A DNA stretch of 64,000 nucleotides from Thereva unica. Taxonomy: Eukaryota > Arthropoda > Insecta > Diptera > Therevidae. A program made the position numbers and the translations under genes. Below are positions 41,033-51,581 of this stretch, one piece after another. Positions within the stretch are counted from its first letter, which is position 1. Each line of letters begins with the position of its first letter. The notes beneath the pieces were generated by a model, which had not been told where the DNA came from, did not search any database, and saw only the letters and a list, made by a program, of their open reading frames with translations. The stretch spans positions 158,920,393 to 158,984,392 of the forward strand of contig OX465281.1 in the NCBI GenBank assembly GCA_949987705.1, read 5' to 3'.

Positions 41033-43942
41033 TCACGCCACATTGAGAAGTGTCCTTTTAAGGACAACTTCACTGGTTAACAAGCTAAACACACTCCTAT
41101 TGTTGTTAGTATTTATAAGCATGCGATTAACGGGTTCGAACATGCCATAATTGGTGTTAGAGGAATTAATGTGCAAGAGAGGTTCACCTCTCAGGTTGTA
41201 GTTATTCACTCTAAATGACGCGCGGTTTCTTAAGAAACCAGAGTCCACCTTGTCATTCATCAGTCGATGAACGAATATAACGTCAGCGACCTCACGGCGC
41301 TTATGGAGGGAGCTTAAGTTGAGCAATTTAAGTCTGTTCTCATAAGGCGGAAGAGCGAGTGGGTCATCCCACGGGAGGTGGCTGAGTGCAAACCGGACGA
41401 ACTTCCTTTGAACCGATTCGATTCTACTAACATGGGAGGAGTAGTAAGGAGACCATACCTGGGAAGCGTAGTCAAGCAAAGGCCTAACCAAGGATACGTA
41501 CAGGTGTTTAGTGACGAGGGGGTTGTTGAACTCTTTGGACCATCTTTTTATAAATCCCAGGACTGAATTGCCCTTGGAGGAGATATAATTGATGTGGGTG
41601 GAGAAATCCAACTTACTTTCTAACCTAACCCCCAGATCGATTACAGATTCAGTACGGGAGACCTTGTTGTCAAGGAAAGTATAGTCATAAGTTATAACAC
41701 CACGTTTCCTACAAAAAGTCATGATCTCGCATTTACTAATATTAAGCACAAGGTTGTTGTTGGAACACCAAGAATAGAAGGTGTTTAGATCTGCTTGCAG
41801 AAGTTTGCAATCCTCTATACTCCTTATGTGGCGATACAGTTTGATGTCATCAGCGTAAATAAGGATTTTACAGTGCCTTAGCAGTGTAACAATATCGTCA
41901 ATCGATAAAATAAAAAGAAGAGGGCCAAGATGACTGCCTTGCGGGACTCCAGAGGACGCTTCGATATTCTTCGATTTGACTCCGCGGAATAGAACCTGGT
42001 AGGTTCTATCGGCTAAGTACGACTGGAACCAATCCACAAGGGCATGCGGAAAGCCTAATTTCTTTAGTTTAAGAACTATAATAGAGTGGGAGAGCTTGTC
42101 GAAAGCCTTACTAAAATCTGTATAGACACAATCAGTTTGGCAGCCAGTGACAAAGCCTCTAATTGTGTGTGAAGAGAACTCCAGTAAATTAGTAGTAGTG
42201 GAACGGGCTGCAAGGAAACCATGTTGGTTTGTTGAGATAAGCCTCTTGCAGATAGGGGCGATAGCAGAATAAATAATAGATTCGAAGAGTTTTGGTATAG
42301 ACGACAATTTCGCAATTGGCCTATAATTAGATATTTCGTTTTTACAGCCTTTCTTATGGACAGGTATTATAAAAGAGTTCTTCCATAAGGTTGGGAAGCG
42401 CCCTTTATTTAGGGATTTTTGAAATAAACAAAGAAGAGGAGACAGTAGGGCCCCTGCACAGGATTTTAGAACAGCTGGAGGGACTCCATCAGGGCCGGAC
42501 GAAAAATCTTGTGGAAGTTCATTTATATGTTTCGAGATATCATCCCTGGTTATAGACAGGGAAAAGTTTTGAGCCGTTTGGATTGCATTGATATGTCGAA
42601 AATTGTCTTCATCTGGTTGGAATATAGGGGACGAGAAAGATTTGAGGAAGAACGATGCAAAATTTTCACAAATTTCGGCTGAATTAGAACTAAGGGAGTT
42701 CTCGTATTGCATGGTGTAAGGATAATTATCAACTTTTTTCTTTGTGTTGATAAATTGAAAGAATGCTCTGGGATCACCATACACTTTACCTTCCATGTTT
42801 CTGAGGTACTCTTTATAGGGGGTTTCGGAGAGAGCATGAAATTGGTCATAGCAATTGAGAAATGCATCGAAACTCACAGTGTCTTTCTTCTTCAGGTAGG
42901 TTTTCCAGAGTTTATTCTTCAGGTTTTTGGTACGTCTCAACTCGGAGTTGTACCACGGTGGGGATGATCTGGACGATTTTAACGGCTCGATAGGTACACA
43001 GGATGCGAAAGTTTCATACAGGACGGAGTAAAATCTGGCTACATCGACATCCAACTCATTAGGTGAGAGCAACCAATTGAAATCGACCGAAGTGAGCTTG
43101 GATGACAGTTCCTCAAGGTTGGCTTTTTTAAAGTTAAAGGTAAAGGTTGACTCCTCTGGGATTGGCTTATTGTTAAAGACAGAACAATAGCTCAGTAGAA
43201 GAGGAGGGTGATAATTATCGACAGGTGACAAGACAATTGAGCTAGGCTCAACATTCATGTTGTCTGAGTCGGAAAAGAATACAAGATCTAACCGCCTTCC
43301 TAAAATATTATTCACACCGCTCATTTGGCACAAGCCGCAGGAAAATAAGGAATTCAGAAAGCTGGATTCCTTAGAGTTAAGGTTGTTTCCAGGAAGGTAG
43401 TTATCGTCATCATCGCACGATACCCATTTAACATTGGGTAAGTTAAAATCACCTACAAGTAGGAGTTCATCTTTGGAATCCATCATATCTTGGATATGAT
43501 TTATGCAAGCGATTAGAATATCATAGAGATTTTGACCTCTATCGTCAAGAGTGCTGAACATATCTGGTGGGATGTAACAGCAGATTAAAAATAAGTTGTT
43601 ATGAACAAGGGAGACTTTGAGAGCGAGGACCTCAATGTCTAAAGTGTTGGAAAAATCAGGAAGCGTTATTAAGCAGCAGTTGAGAAGGTTACTACATGCA
43701 AGTAGTACACCACCTCCACGAGCCTCCGAGTCAATATATCTATCCCTCCGAAAAACTTGGAAGGAAGAGTCGAAAAGTTCGGCATTAAGAATCCCACTGT
43801 ATAGCCATGTTTCTGTAAAAGCGATTATATCGAAATCACTGGCCGAAGTCGACAGAAACACATCTTGGTTTTTAGATCTGATTCCCCTCACGTTTTGGTA
43901 ATAGAGGGAAAGCGTCTTAAGTTTTTTGAAACTTGTAGAGTA
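41033..43942 (-). CDS. non-LTR ORF2: endonuclease and reverse transcriptase
   Basis: Open from 43942 (after a TGA at 43945-43943) to the stop at 41033, about 969 codons. Endonuclease: LYYQNVRGIRSK, FTETWLYSG, EARGGGVLL, LLVGDFNLPNVKW, RRLDLVFFSD. RT: GPDGVPPAV, YRPIAKLSSIPKLFE, QHGFLAARSTTTNLLEF, YTDFSKAFDKLSH, SGVPQGSHLGPLLF, ILIYADDIKLYRH (YADD active site), then NLVLNISKCEIMTF. A post-RT region ends LLNVA. No stop codons or shifts, so it may still be functional. The frame has no ATG before the endonuclease's first conserved residues (first Met is about residue 113 after the GTG at 43891), and it overlaps ORF1 in the -1 frame, consistent with a frameshift fusion. Confidence 0.93.
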   Translation of the reverse strand, partial: YSTSFKKLKTLSLYYQNVRGIRSKNQDVFLSTSASDFDIIAFTETWLYSGILNAELFDSSFQVFRRDRYIDSEARGGGVLLACSNLLNCCLITLPDFSNTLDIEVLALKVSLVHNNLFLICCYIPPDMFSTLDDRGQNLYDILIACINHIQDMMDSKDELLLVGDFNLPNVKWVSCDDDDNYLPGNNLNSKESSFLNSLFSCGLCQMSGVNNILGRRLDLVFFSDSDNMNVEPSSIVLSPVDNYHPPLLLSYCSVFNNKPIPEESTFTFNFKKANLEELSSKLTSVDFNWLLSPNELDVDVARFYSVLYETFASCVPIEPLKSSRSSPPWYNSELRRTKNLKNKLWKTYLKKKDTVSFDAFLNCYDQFHALSETPYKEYLRNMEGKVYGDPRAFFQFINTKKKVDNYPYTMQYENSLSSNSAEICENFASFFLKSFSSPIFQPDEDNFRHINAIQTAQNFSLSITRDDISKHINELPQDFSSGPDGVPPAVLKSCAGALLSPLLCLFQKSLNKGRFPTLWKNSFIIPVHKKGCKNEISNYRPIAKLSSIPKLFESIIYSAIAPICKRLISTNQHGFLAARSTTTNLLEFSSHTIRGFVTGCQTDCVYTDFSKAFDKLSHSIIVLKLKKLGFPHALVDWFQSYLADRTYQVLFRGVKSKNIEASSGVPQGSHLGPLLFILSIDDIVTLLRHCKILIYADDIKLYRHIRSIEDCKLLQADLNTFYSWCSNNNLVLNISKCEIMTFCRKRGVITYDYTFLDNKVSRTESVIDLGVRLESKLDFSTHINYISSKGNSVLGFIKRWSKEFNNPLVTKHLYVSLVRPLLDYASQVWSPYYSSHVSRIESVQRKFVRFALSHLPWDDPLALPPYENRLKLLNLSSLHKRREVADVIFVHRLMNDKVDSGFLRNRASFRVNNYNLRGEPLLHINSSNTNYGMFEPVNRMLINTNNNRSVFSLLTSEVVLKRTLLNVA
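43882..43929 (-). promoter_or_regulatory. predicted -1 ribosomal frameshift site between ORF1 and ORF2
   Basis: On the minus strand the ORF1 codons TCA AAA AAC contain the slippery heptamer A AAA AAC (43927-43921) in the correct register. A 9-nt spacer follows, then a hairpin with an 8-bp stem: TTTCCCTC (43911-43904) pairs with GAGGGGAA (43889-43882), one G-U, 14-nt loop. After slippage the next codon is CTT, which is in the ORF2 frame. The hairpin contains the ORF1 stop. Confidence 0.75.
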
Positions 43943-45294
43943 TCAGGAGTGCGCTGCTCGCGCGTGCGGGGGACAAAACATTTTGAAAAGGCACCAGGAG
44001 GCCAGAACGTGGGGTCTAAAAGCTTTTCAGCGGTATTGGGCGGTGCGGTCAAGATGAAAGACGCAACCGGTTTGGAAACATTGCTGATCTTCCTGCAGGA
44101 GACTGTAGCAGGATTAATAGTTTTCCCCATTAGGTATTCTTTAATTGCCTCGCACGTAGTTTCAGGGGAGAAACGCGAAATGAAAATAGTTCGCGGCTTG
44201 GGTACCGTTATCAGATTCGCGGAGGTTACCGGAGACTCAGTATCCCCAGTGCCCGACGGTCCAACGATACTAATAGGAGAGGTTGATGCCGCAACCGGTT
44301 CTGGGATATAGTTTGAGCCCATTGGAAGTGAGGGTGCGCGGATAGACGAGCTAGTATGGGGGTTTGCAGTGACAGCATCCGTAACGTTAACTTTACGACT
44401 GCGTTTGCGTTTTCCATTCTTTCTACGGGCTTTCTTGTGGTCATGAGCCAGACTGGGGGCAGTCTCCACCGAAGGGCCCTTTTCAAGTATTATGGCCGGG
44501 TCGTTCAGAGCTGTGGTGTTAAGAGCAGCTGCATCATCCGCCGTTGGAGAAACAGCTGTAGGACAGGGTGTAGAAAGAAGCTTCTCCCTTACCTGTAAGG
44601 CGTCATAAGATACTGGCGCCGCCGAGGGGGAGTTTATTCTATCACAAACATTATCAAATTTTAGCGATAGAGAACTCAGGGCTTTGTGATTTTGCACCAC
44701 TGCTGTTGACAGCGATTCAATATCAGCCCGAACACGCTTCGTACTCCTTTTAATGTCGTCTAATATTGGATGAAGAGGAGCTAAGGAGTTGACAGAGCAA
44801 GATGAAGTGGCGACAGGATTGAGAATTGCTGAATGTATATCGTCGATCGAGTCAAAAACTGTTGCAACCCGGGAAGAAATTTCCTGGAATTTATTTATTA
44901 GGGAACCCGAGTTGGTCGCAACAGAATCAAGGGTGTCTGATAAACTATCAAGGCGGACGTTGATCGACTGGACATCATCGGCTAACATCTGAAAATGTGA
45001 GACATTTCCAGAGAAGGTGTTAAGACGACCCATGACTTTTTCATGTCCATCGAGAAAGACATCAGAAATGTCTTTCATTAGTCTTAGGACGTGGCAGGGT
45101 TGAATGTTGAAGCATTCATTGCAAGTTGACCCTCTAGGGGCCGAAGGTTTGCCACTTATTCGAGGATTGAGGCAGGTGAGGTGAAAAACGCCTCCACATA
45201 CACCATCACAGGAAATCCCATCTCGGGCAATTTCCGAAGAGCATAGCTTGCAGACCTGATGACTGGCCATTAGAAAGAATAATAGTATGTACAA
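43888..45294 (-). CDS. non-LTR ORF1: PHD-finger, coiled-coil, RNA-binding protein
   Basis: 468 codons from the first ATG; the second Met (MASHQVCKLC, codon 9) is an equally good start. An N-terminal PHD-type zinc finger spans residues about 13-60 (CKLC, CDGVC, HLTC, CNEC). Residues 70-240 look helical with heptad-like repeats (coiled coil). A basic stretch (KKARRKNGKRKRSRK) follows about residue 290, and a C-terminal RRM-like region has RTIFISRFSPETTCEAIKEYL and ASFILTAPP. Such ORF1 proteins bind element RNA. The frame ends SITKT-stop at 43888, overlapping ORF2 by 55 bp. Confidence 0.85.
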   Translation of the reverse strand: MYILLFFLMASHQVCKLCSSEIARDGISCDGVCGGVFHLTCLNPRISGKPSAPRGSTCNECFNIQPCHVLRLMKDISDVFLDGHEKVMGRLNTFSGNVSHFQMLADDVQSINVRLDSLSDTLDSVATNSGSLINKFQEISSRVATVFDSIDDIHSAILNPVATSSCSVNSLAPLHPILDDIKRSTKRVRADIESLSTAVVQNHKALSSLSLKFDNVCDRINSPSAAPVSYDALQVREKLLSTPCPTAVSPTADDAAALNTTALNDPAIILEKGPSVETAPSLAHDHKKARRKNGKRKRSRKVNVTDAVTANPHTSSSIRAPSLPMGSNYIPEPVAASTSPISIVGPSGTGDTESPVTSANLITVPKPRTIFISRFSPETTCEAIKEYLMGKTINPATVSCRKISNVSKPVASFILTAPPNTAEKLLDPTFWPPGAFSKCFVPRTREQRTPDTLQVSKNLRRFPSITKT

Positions 45295-45432
45295 TTAAAA
45301 TAAACCAAAAGAAATTAAAAAATTGAAAACGATAAAACCCCGATTAACTGCCAAAACAAACAAGACAAATTTGTTTAAAACAATTTTATGCAGTTTGAGT
45401 GCAGATGGGTTTCGAAACGTTGCATAACCTCA

Positions 45433-47960
45433 GTAATCCGCCCTCTTGAGATGACCGCCATGGACCAAACGATATATTGAATATACTATATTGCTTATGG
45501 AGTTCTACTTATCATACTCTTTCATTTGATACCCATCTCGAAGGGGTTGTGAAGAAAATGGTAATCCGCCCTCTTGAGATGGCCGCCATGGACCAAATGA
45601 TAAATTGAGTATGCTATATTGCTTATGGTGTTTCACTTATCATACTCTTTCATTTGATACCCATGTCGAGGGAACTGTGAAGAAAATGGTAATCGGCCCT
45701 CTTGAGATGGCCGCCATGGACCAAACGATATATTGAGTACACTATATTCCTTATAGTGTCCCACTTATCATACCCTTTTATTTGATACCCATGTCTCGGG
45801 TGTTGTGAAGAAAATAGTAATCCGCCCTCTTGAGATGACCGCCATGAAGATAAAGACATAGCCTACTGCATTTTACTTATGATGCCCTTTCATTTGATAC
45901 CCATGCCGAGGGGGTTGTGAAGAAAATGGTAATCCGCCCTCTTGAGATGGCCGCCATGGACCAAATGATATATTGAGTATGCTATATTGCTTAAGGTATT
46001 CCACTTATCATACCCTTTCATTTGATAGCCATGTCTCGGGTGTTGTGAAGAAAATAGTAATCCGCCCTCTTGAGATGGCCGTCATGAGTATAAAGACATA
46101 GCCTACTGCATTCTACTTATAATGCCCTTTCATTTGATACCCATGTCGAGGGAGTGGTGAAGAAAATGGTAATCCGCCCTCTTGAGATGACCCCCATGGA
46201 CCAAACGATATATTGAATATACTATATTGCTTATGGTGTTCTATTTATCATACTCTTTCATTTGATACCCATCTCGAAGAGGTTGTGAAGAAAATGGTAA
46301 TCCGCCCTCTTGAGATGGCCGCCATGGACCAAATGATAAATTGAGTATACTATATTGCTTATGGTGTTTCACTTATCATACCCTTTCATTTGATACCCAT
46401 GTCGAGGGAACTGTGAGGGAAATGGTAACCCGCCCTCTTGTGGTGGCCGCCATGGACCAAACGATATATTGAGTACACTATGTTCCTTATGGTGTCCCAC
46501 TTATCATACCCTTTCATTTGATACCCATGTCTCGGGTGTTGTGAAGAAAATAGTAATCCGCCCTCTTGAGATGACCGCCATGAATATAAAGACATAGCCT
46601 ACTGCATTCTACTTATAATGCCCTTTTCTTTGATACCCATGTCCTGGGGTTGTGAAGAAAATGGTAATCCGCCCTCTTGATATGACCGCCATGGACCAAA
46701 CGATATATTGAATATTCTATATTGCTTATGGTGTTCTACTTATCATACTCTTTCATTTGATACCCATCTCGAAGGGGTTGTGATGAAGATGGTAATCCGC
46801 CCTCTTGAGATGGCCGCCATGGCCCAAATGATAAATTGAGTATACTATATTGCTTATGGTGTTCCACTTATCATACTCTTTCATTTGATACCCATGTCGA
46901 GGGCACTGTGAAGAAAATGGTAATCCGCCCTCTTGAGATAACCGCCATGGACCAAACGATATATTGAGTATACTATATTGGTTATGGTGTTCTACTTATC
47001 ATACTCTTTCATTTGATACCCATCTCAAAGGGGTTGTGAAGAAAATGGTAATCGGCCCTCTTAAGATGGCCACTATTGACCAAATGATAGATTGAGTATA
47101 CTATATTGCTTATGAAGTTCTACTTTTCATAGCCTTTTATTTTGATACCCATGTCTGGGTGTTGTGCAGAAAATGGTAACCCGCCCTCTTGAGATGGCCG
47201 CCATGAATATAAAGACATAGCCTATGGCATTCTACTTATAATGCCCTTTCATTTGATACCCATCTCAAGTTGGTTGGGAAGATAATGGTAATCCGCCCTC
47301 TTGAGATGACCGCCATGGACCAAACGATATGTTGAATATTCTATATGGCTTATGGTGTTCTACTTATCGTACTCTTTGATTTGATACCCATCTCGAAGGG
47401 GTTGTGAAAAAAATGGTAATCCGCCCTCTTGAGAAGGCTGCCATGGACCAAACGATAAATTGAGTATACTATATTGCTTATGGTGTTCTACTTATCATAC
47501 TCTTTCATTTGATACCCATGTCGAGGGGGTTGTGAAGAAAATGGTAATTCACCCGCTGGAGATGTCCGCCATGGACCAAATGATATTTTGAGTATACTAT
47601 ATTGCTTATGGTGTTCTACTTATCATATCCTTTCATTGGATACCCATGTCGAAGGGGTTGTGAAGAATATTTCAATCCGCCCTCCTGAGCGGCCTCCATG
47701 AATCTAAAGGTATATACTATATTGCATTGTCATGGGAGCTAAAGCTGTGTGCACAATTTCAGCATGATAGGATACCCGGAAGTATTTGTAAAATCGATTG
47801 CAAAATTTGTTCTTTGAAGAAAACAGTAATCCGTCCTCTTGAGACCACGGCCATGAATCTGACGGTATAATTGGTATACCATAGTGCATTGTCATCGGAG
47901 CTGAAGCTGTGTGCAAAATTTCAGGGTGATCGGGTAACCAGAAGTATTCAAAAAATCGAT
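45433..47960 (+). repeat. satellite block, 112- and 128-bp monomers
   Basis: About 19 tandem units. Core motifs: TTTCATTTGATACCCATG, GTGAAGAAAATGGTAATCCG, CCCTCTTGAGATGGCCGCCA. Two monomer types differ in the tail: ATTGAGTATACTATATTGC (128 bp) or ATAAAGACATAGCCTACTGC (112 bp). The last units (47690-47960) are longer and bring in GAAGCTGTGTGCAAAATTTC and ATCGATTGCAAGATTTGTAC, typical of the flank from which such arrays arise. Confidence 0.95.
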
Positions 47961-48280
47961 TGCAAGATTTGTACCGGACAAACAGACAGACAAGAAAGCA
48001 TAAGCATCTATCCTCGATAATGACCAATGCAAAAAGTGTGCACGTTCGTCATGCATGACACTTTGCATCATCATTTCTTCCTATAGCTATCGGTGCAAAT
48101 TGATTCCAATTTCTAAAGAAAAACACTGCATTCTGATTTAATAAATTCACAAATTGCCTACTGGGATCGATACTCGCACGCATACATACACAAAATATCG
48201 CATTTTCTTACGTGACGATTTCTCCCAATTCGCTCTACCCGCAAGCCGCGTTAAGGAACTTCGTTCCAAAAAGAAGTGAA
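47961..48280. other. no recognised gene
   Basis: Begins with ACAAACAGACAGACAAG, which looks like a retroelement 3' flank. Nothing else recognised. Confidence 0.4.
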
Positions 48281-48455
48281 ATCAAGGCAAGCGGTAGTTT
48301 GCCGAGTTCGTAAGGGCAAACAGCTAAAGCCTTATTTACGCCTAAACATGGAAAACAAGGTGTTTTTTATAAAATTATGCGATTTATCACCTTTTTATAA
48401 GCAATATAAGTAATTTTTTATTTGTATCCGATAACCAAAATATAAATAATTTATA
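48281..48455 (+). repeat. dispersed repeat A, copy 1
   Basis: ATCAAGGCAAGCGGTAG ... ACGCCTAAACATGG ... TATCACCTTTTTATAAGC; recurs at 55238-55412 directly after a satellite block. Confidence 0.85.
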
Positions 48456-48459
48456 ATTT

Positions 48460-48555
48460 CTTTAGTCCCAATTTGAAATTGTTTAATCCCAATTTGAAAT
48501 TGTTTAGTCCTTATTTGAATTTGTTTAGTGCCAATTTGAAGTTGAAGCGGTATAG
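48460..48555 (-). repeat. 21-bp minisatellite, third block
   Basis: Four to five TTTAGTCCCAATTTGAAATTG-like units, followed by a GAAGCGGTATAG motif also present beside the 28677 block. Confidence 0.85.
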
Positions 48556-49950
48556 CTTTAAACAAATGTCTTAATCTTATTGTGCACGGATGCACGGGGC
48601 TGTAGTATATTAAGAGTAGCCGAGCGTACTAGTCTTGTGTTGCGGGAATAATATTGGCTTACACGTAGGAGGTTCTTAATTTTAGTGAATCAGACGCTGT
48701 GGTAATAGCGAAAAAAATTAGAGAGACTGTTACATTCCTACTAGAGATGCGCCGAATATGGGTTCGACCGAATACGAATATTGGGCCGAATGTTCGGTCA
48801 AAAATGTACCGAACCGAACATTCGGCTAAATTATTCGGTTCAGTCGCCAAAAAATAAGGGACTAAAGCAAGAATGTGGCTAAATGACAATTCCATAAACA
48901 TTTAGGCCCTACGCACATGAGTCGACTGATTTGCAATCCCAGTTTTAAACTGGTTTCACCATTATCACACTCACAGCCAGTTTGCAACTAAAATGAAACC
49001 TTTGCCCGCACATAAGCGCAATTGATTTTTGATCAATCGGTGTTCTGTGCTCACGAAGATTATGTTGAATAAACTTTGACACGTACAAGTGCAACCACCC
49101 AACTGAAACTGGTGACATTTGCAATCGTACATGCGTTGCATTCGGTGACCGACAATAAAGAAGTGTGTATTCAAAAGCGACTTAACGTAATATTCCGTGA
49201 ATGGCATGCAACGCAAATCTTGGTATACTTTAAACTTTTTCTCTATTGCCGTATTCGACATAGTACACACAATCATTCACTCGTTAATTAGAGTTTCGAG
49301 TTATATTTAAAAGCCAGGACAGAATGTAACTACGGAATTAGATGTTGGTGAAAACTCGCTGCATATCATGACACCGCTGAATGCAACGCAGGTACGCTTG
49401 TCTATCACCAGCTTGATATTGTTTCCGATCGGCAAGAACAGTCGCACGTAAGCAGTTGCAAATTAGTTTTAAATCGGCGTTGTTTCTGTCGACTCTATCG
49501 TGTGTGGATTTTGAATAAATATGGTTACACAATGAAGTGTTTGTTTCATTTACAAATACTTATGTACTACTTATGTACTACCTTACCCTTTGTAGCATTA
49601 AAACATTACTATTCAAAATTACCATTGCATTTCTGCTATATTTGGTGAGAATTTTACTAGCAAGATATCTTTTTGACTGCGCTGCAAGATCCACTCCGAA
49701 CGAATTTTGAGGACGGAATAAACTCCAGAAGAGAGGTATCGACAAGACAAAGAATAATAAAAGCACATCACATTTCCAAGGAAAGTATTTCCCATAATCC
49801 CAAGTCATTACTTAGTCGTTTACCTAGCCATTACAATGTAAAGACCTCCATTTTCCTAAATTTGCAGTAGAATTCTTGGGTAACCTGAGTAACCCTTCGC
49901 TAGTTTTCCCGCTGAGGAACTATGAAAAACATATGTAGCTCATAATTTAG
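48556..49950. other. no recognised gene; orphan hAT-like end at 48742
   Basis: TAGAGATGCGCCGAATATGG at 48742 followed by repeated CCGAATATTCGG-like motifs resembles a hAT end, but no partner end was found. Two weak minus-strand ORFs (49276-48971, 49532-49338) are not recognised. Confidence 0.4.
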
Positions 49951-49954
49951 CGAT

Positions 49955-51580
49955 CTACGAAGAATTTAGAGCAGCGTTACTTTCTGCATTAAACTCAACA
50001 GGCGATCAGCGCTCGCAAAATAAGCCAGATCCCCATGAAGAGTCGCATCAATGGACCATCAAGCAGCAACGAGCTGAAATAAGTACCCTTGAGCCTTTGC
50101 TTGAGTCCACAGAAGCAGCATTATTAAACCAGTCTGCAGCATTTTACAAGCAGAAGCAAGCCGGCATAAAAGACCTTTGGTCCAATATTGCTCACAGACA
50201 TGTGGTAATCATGACCGAAGAGAATACTGATGGATACAGCCAAGATGAATTCTCGGCCGTACAAACAGAATGTCACAAGGTTCTGATCGCATTGCAAGAG
50301 CATCTTGACCACTGCCAGGTTCCATTGATGCCACATACAGAAAGATCGTGCTCCTAGGTTAAACTACCTAAGATCACACTCTCAACATTCGATTGGAGTT
50401 ATTTAAAATGGAAAGTTCTATGATCTCTACACAGAACTCATCCATAAGCAGCCTATCAGTAATTCCGAAAAATTTTTTTACTTGAAGGCTCATCTTACTG
50501 GAGAAGCCAGCAAATTACTTCAGCATCTTCAGGTGTCAAATGCTAATTACATATCCGCCAGGGACATGCTAGAAAATAGATACAATAATCAGCGACTGTT
50601 GGTATCTGCTCATCTCAAGAAGTTGCTGGGACAGCCTGCAATAACAGTTGAGTCAGCAGGAGCCGTGAAACGTTTGCACGACACAACTAAAGAATGCTTA
50701 ATGCATCGCTTGTATGAGCAAACTCTGGACACATCTAGGGAACTACCACCATTAAACTGTTTGTTGTCATTCTTGGAAAGCCGGTTTCAAATATTGGAAA
50801 CCGTAACAGGCATAAACGAAGTAAGAACGCCAGTAACACATAAAACAGTGCTTGCCGTCTCAACCTCCCCCAGAGAATGCCCGATATGTAAATTATCCGG
50901 ACACTCAATCTACACATGTTCCCAATTCCTTAAGCAATCAGCAGGGGAGCGTTTGCAGACAATTAGGAATCTACAGAAATGTGGGAATTGCTTAAGAACT
51001 GGCCACAGATCTCAAAGCTGTCGTTCGCGGCGATGCTTGAAATGCAACTCGCTCCACCGAAGCTGCCAAATCTCAACCACCAGCACAGCAAGATACAAAA
51101 CCCAACCCAGCAAACATCATCTCGAAGTTTAGAGTGCTTCGAAAAATTCTCGAACAGGAAGAGAGCGAGAAAGAAATACTTTGAAATAAAATTACGGTAA
51201 TATTTCGTTTTTACGAAAAAAATTCGAAATTTTAAAAGAAGAGAACCGCGTACAATACTAAAAGTAAAATTCGCCTTTAAAAGGTTTCGAGAATTTTTCG
51301 TTTTGGCGAAAAAAACGAAAGAAACTCGAATCGCTTTTGCGATTCGATCTAGCGGTCCTTTTCGTTCTTTTTTACTTCGATTTCAATTCGAAAACGGCTT
51401 CGAGATCGCAATTGTAGTTCATTTTAACGATTAGCTTTCGATTCGATCTCAAATCATAATGTTTGCTGGGAACGGTCCAAAACGTCACGAGCTTGTCTGC
51501 GCAGACCTCACATACACCAGCCGGTGATTACGTTTTACTTGGAACTGCAGTAGTGTATATTTATGACCGTAATAATAACA
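49955..51580 (+). pseudogene. BEL/Pao gag and start of protease, interrupted by a MITE
   Basis: Plus strand. Coiled N-terminal gag (ISTLEPLLESTEAALLNQ, DLWSNIAHRHV), then the DUF1759-type region (LPKITLSTFDWSYLKWK; LKAHLTGEASKLLQHL; ARDMLENRYNNQRLLVSAHL), then zinc knuckles CPICKLSGHSIYTC and CGNCLRTGHRSQSC. A 365-bp MITE follows (51106-51470) and then the protease start (GDYVLLGTAVVYIYD) up to 51575. A stop at 50355 and a frame change near 50440-50480 break it. No RT or integrase follows: the fragment ends at the next palindromic insertion. Confidence 0.8.
51106..51470. mobile_element. short MITE inside gag-protease
   Basis: Ends CCCAGCAAACAT ... ATGTTTGCTGGG; interior rich in TTCG/CGAA motifs and a GAATCGC-TTTT-GCGATTC hairpin near 51327. 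AA on each side is the only visible duplication. Confidence 0.7.
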
Positions 51581-51581
51581 A

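Larger units (their letters stand above)
40740..45432 (-). mobile_element. full-length CR1/Jockey-group non-LTR retrotransposon, TSD GTAAT
   Basis: 4693 bp on the minus strand with two uninterrupted ORFs. Inserted in the satellite: the satellite text GAAGAAAATGGTAAT ends at 40739, and GTAATCCGCCCTC resumes at 45433, giving a 5-bp duplication. The 5' region is about 130 bp; the 3' UTR holds a TA-rich microsatellite between two copies of AAGTGCGCCTTCTG. No poly-A tail. Confidence 0.88.

Noticed and set aside
42550..43901. ORFs antisense or out of frame to the non-LTR ORF2 (and the same set at 14544-15896)
   Set aside because: Duplicated only because the two element copies are nearly identical; no motif and fully inside the ORF2 frame.
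48905..48930. TAGGCCCTACGCACATG as a Harbinger-type terminus
   Set aside because: No matching inverted end or TWA duplication found within several kb.
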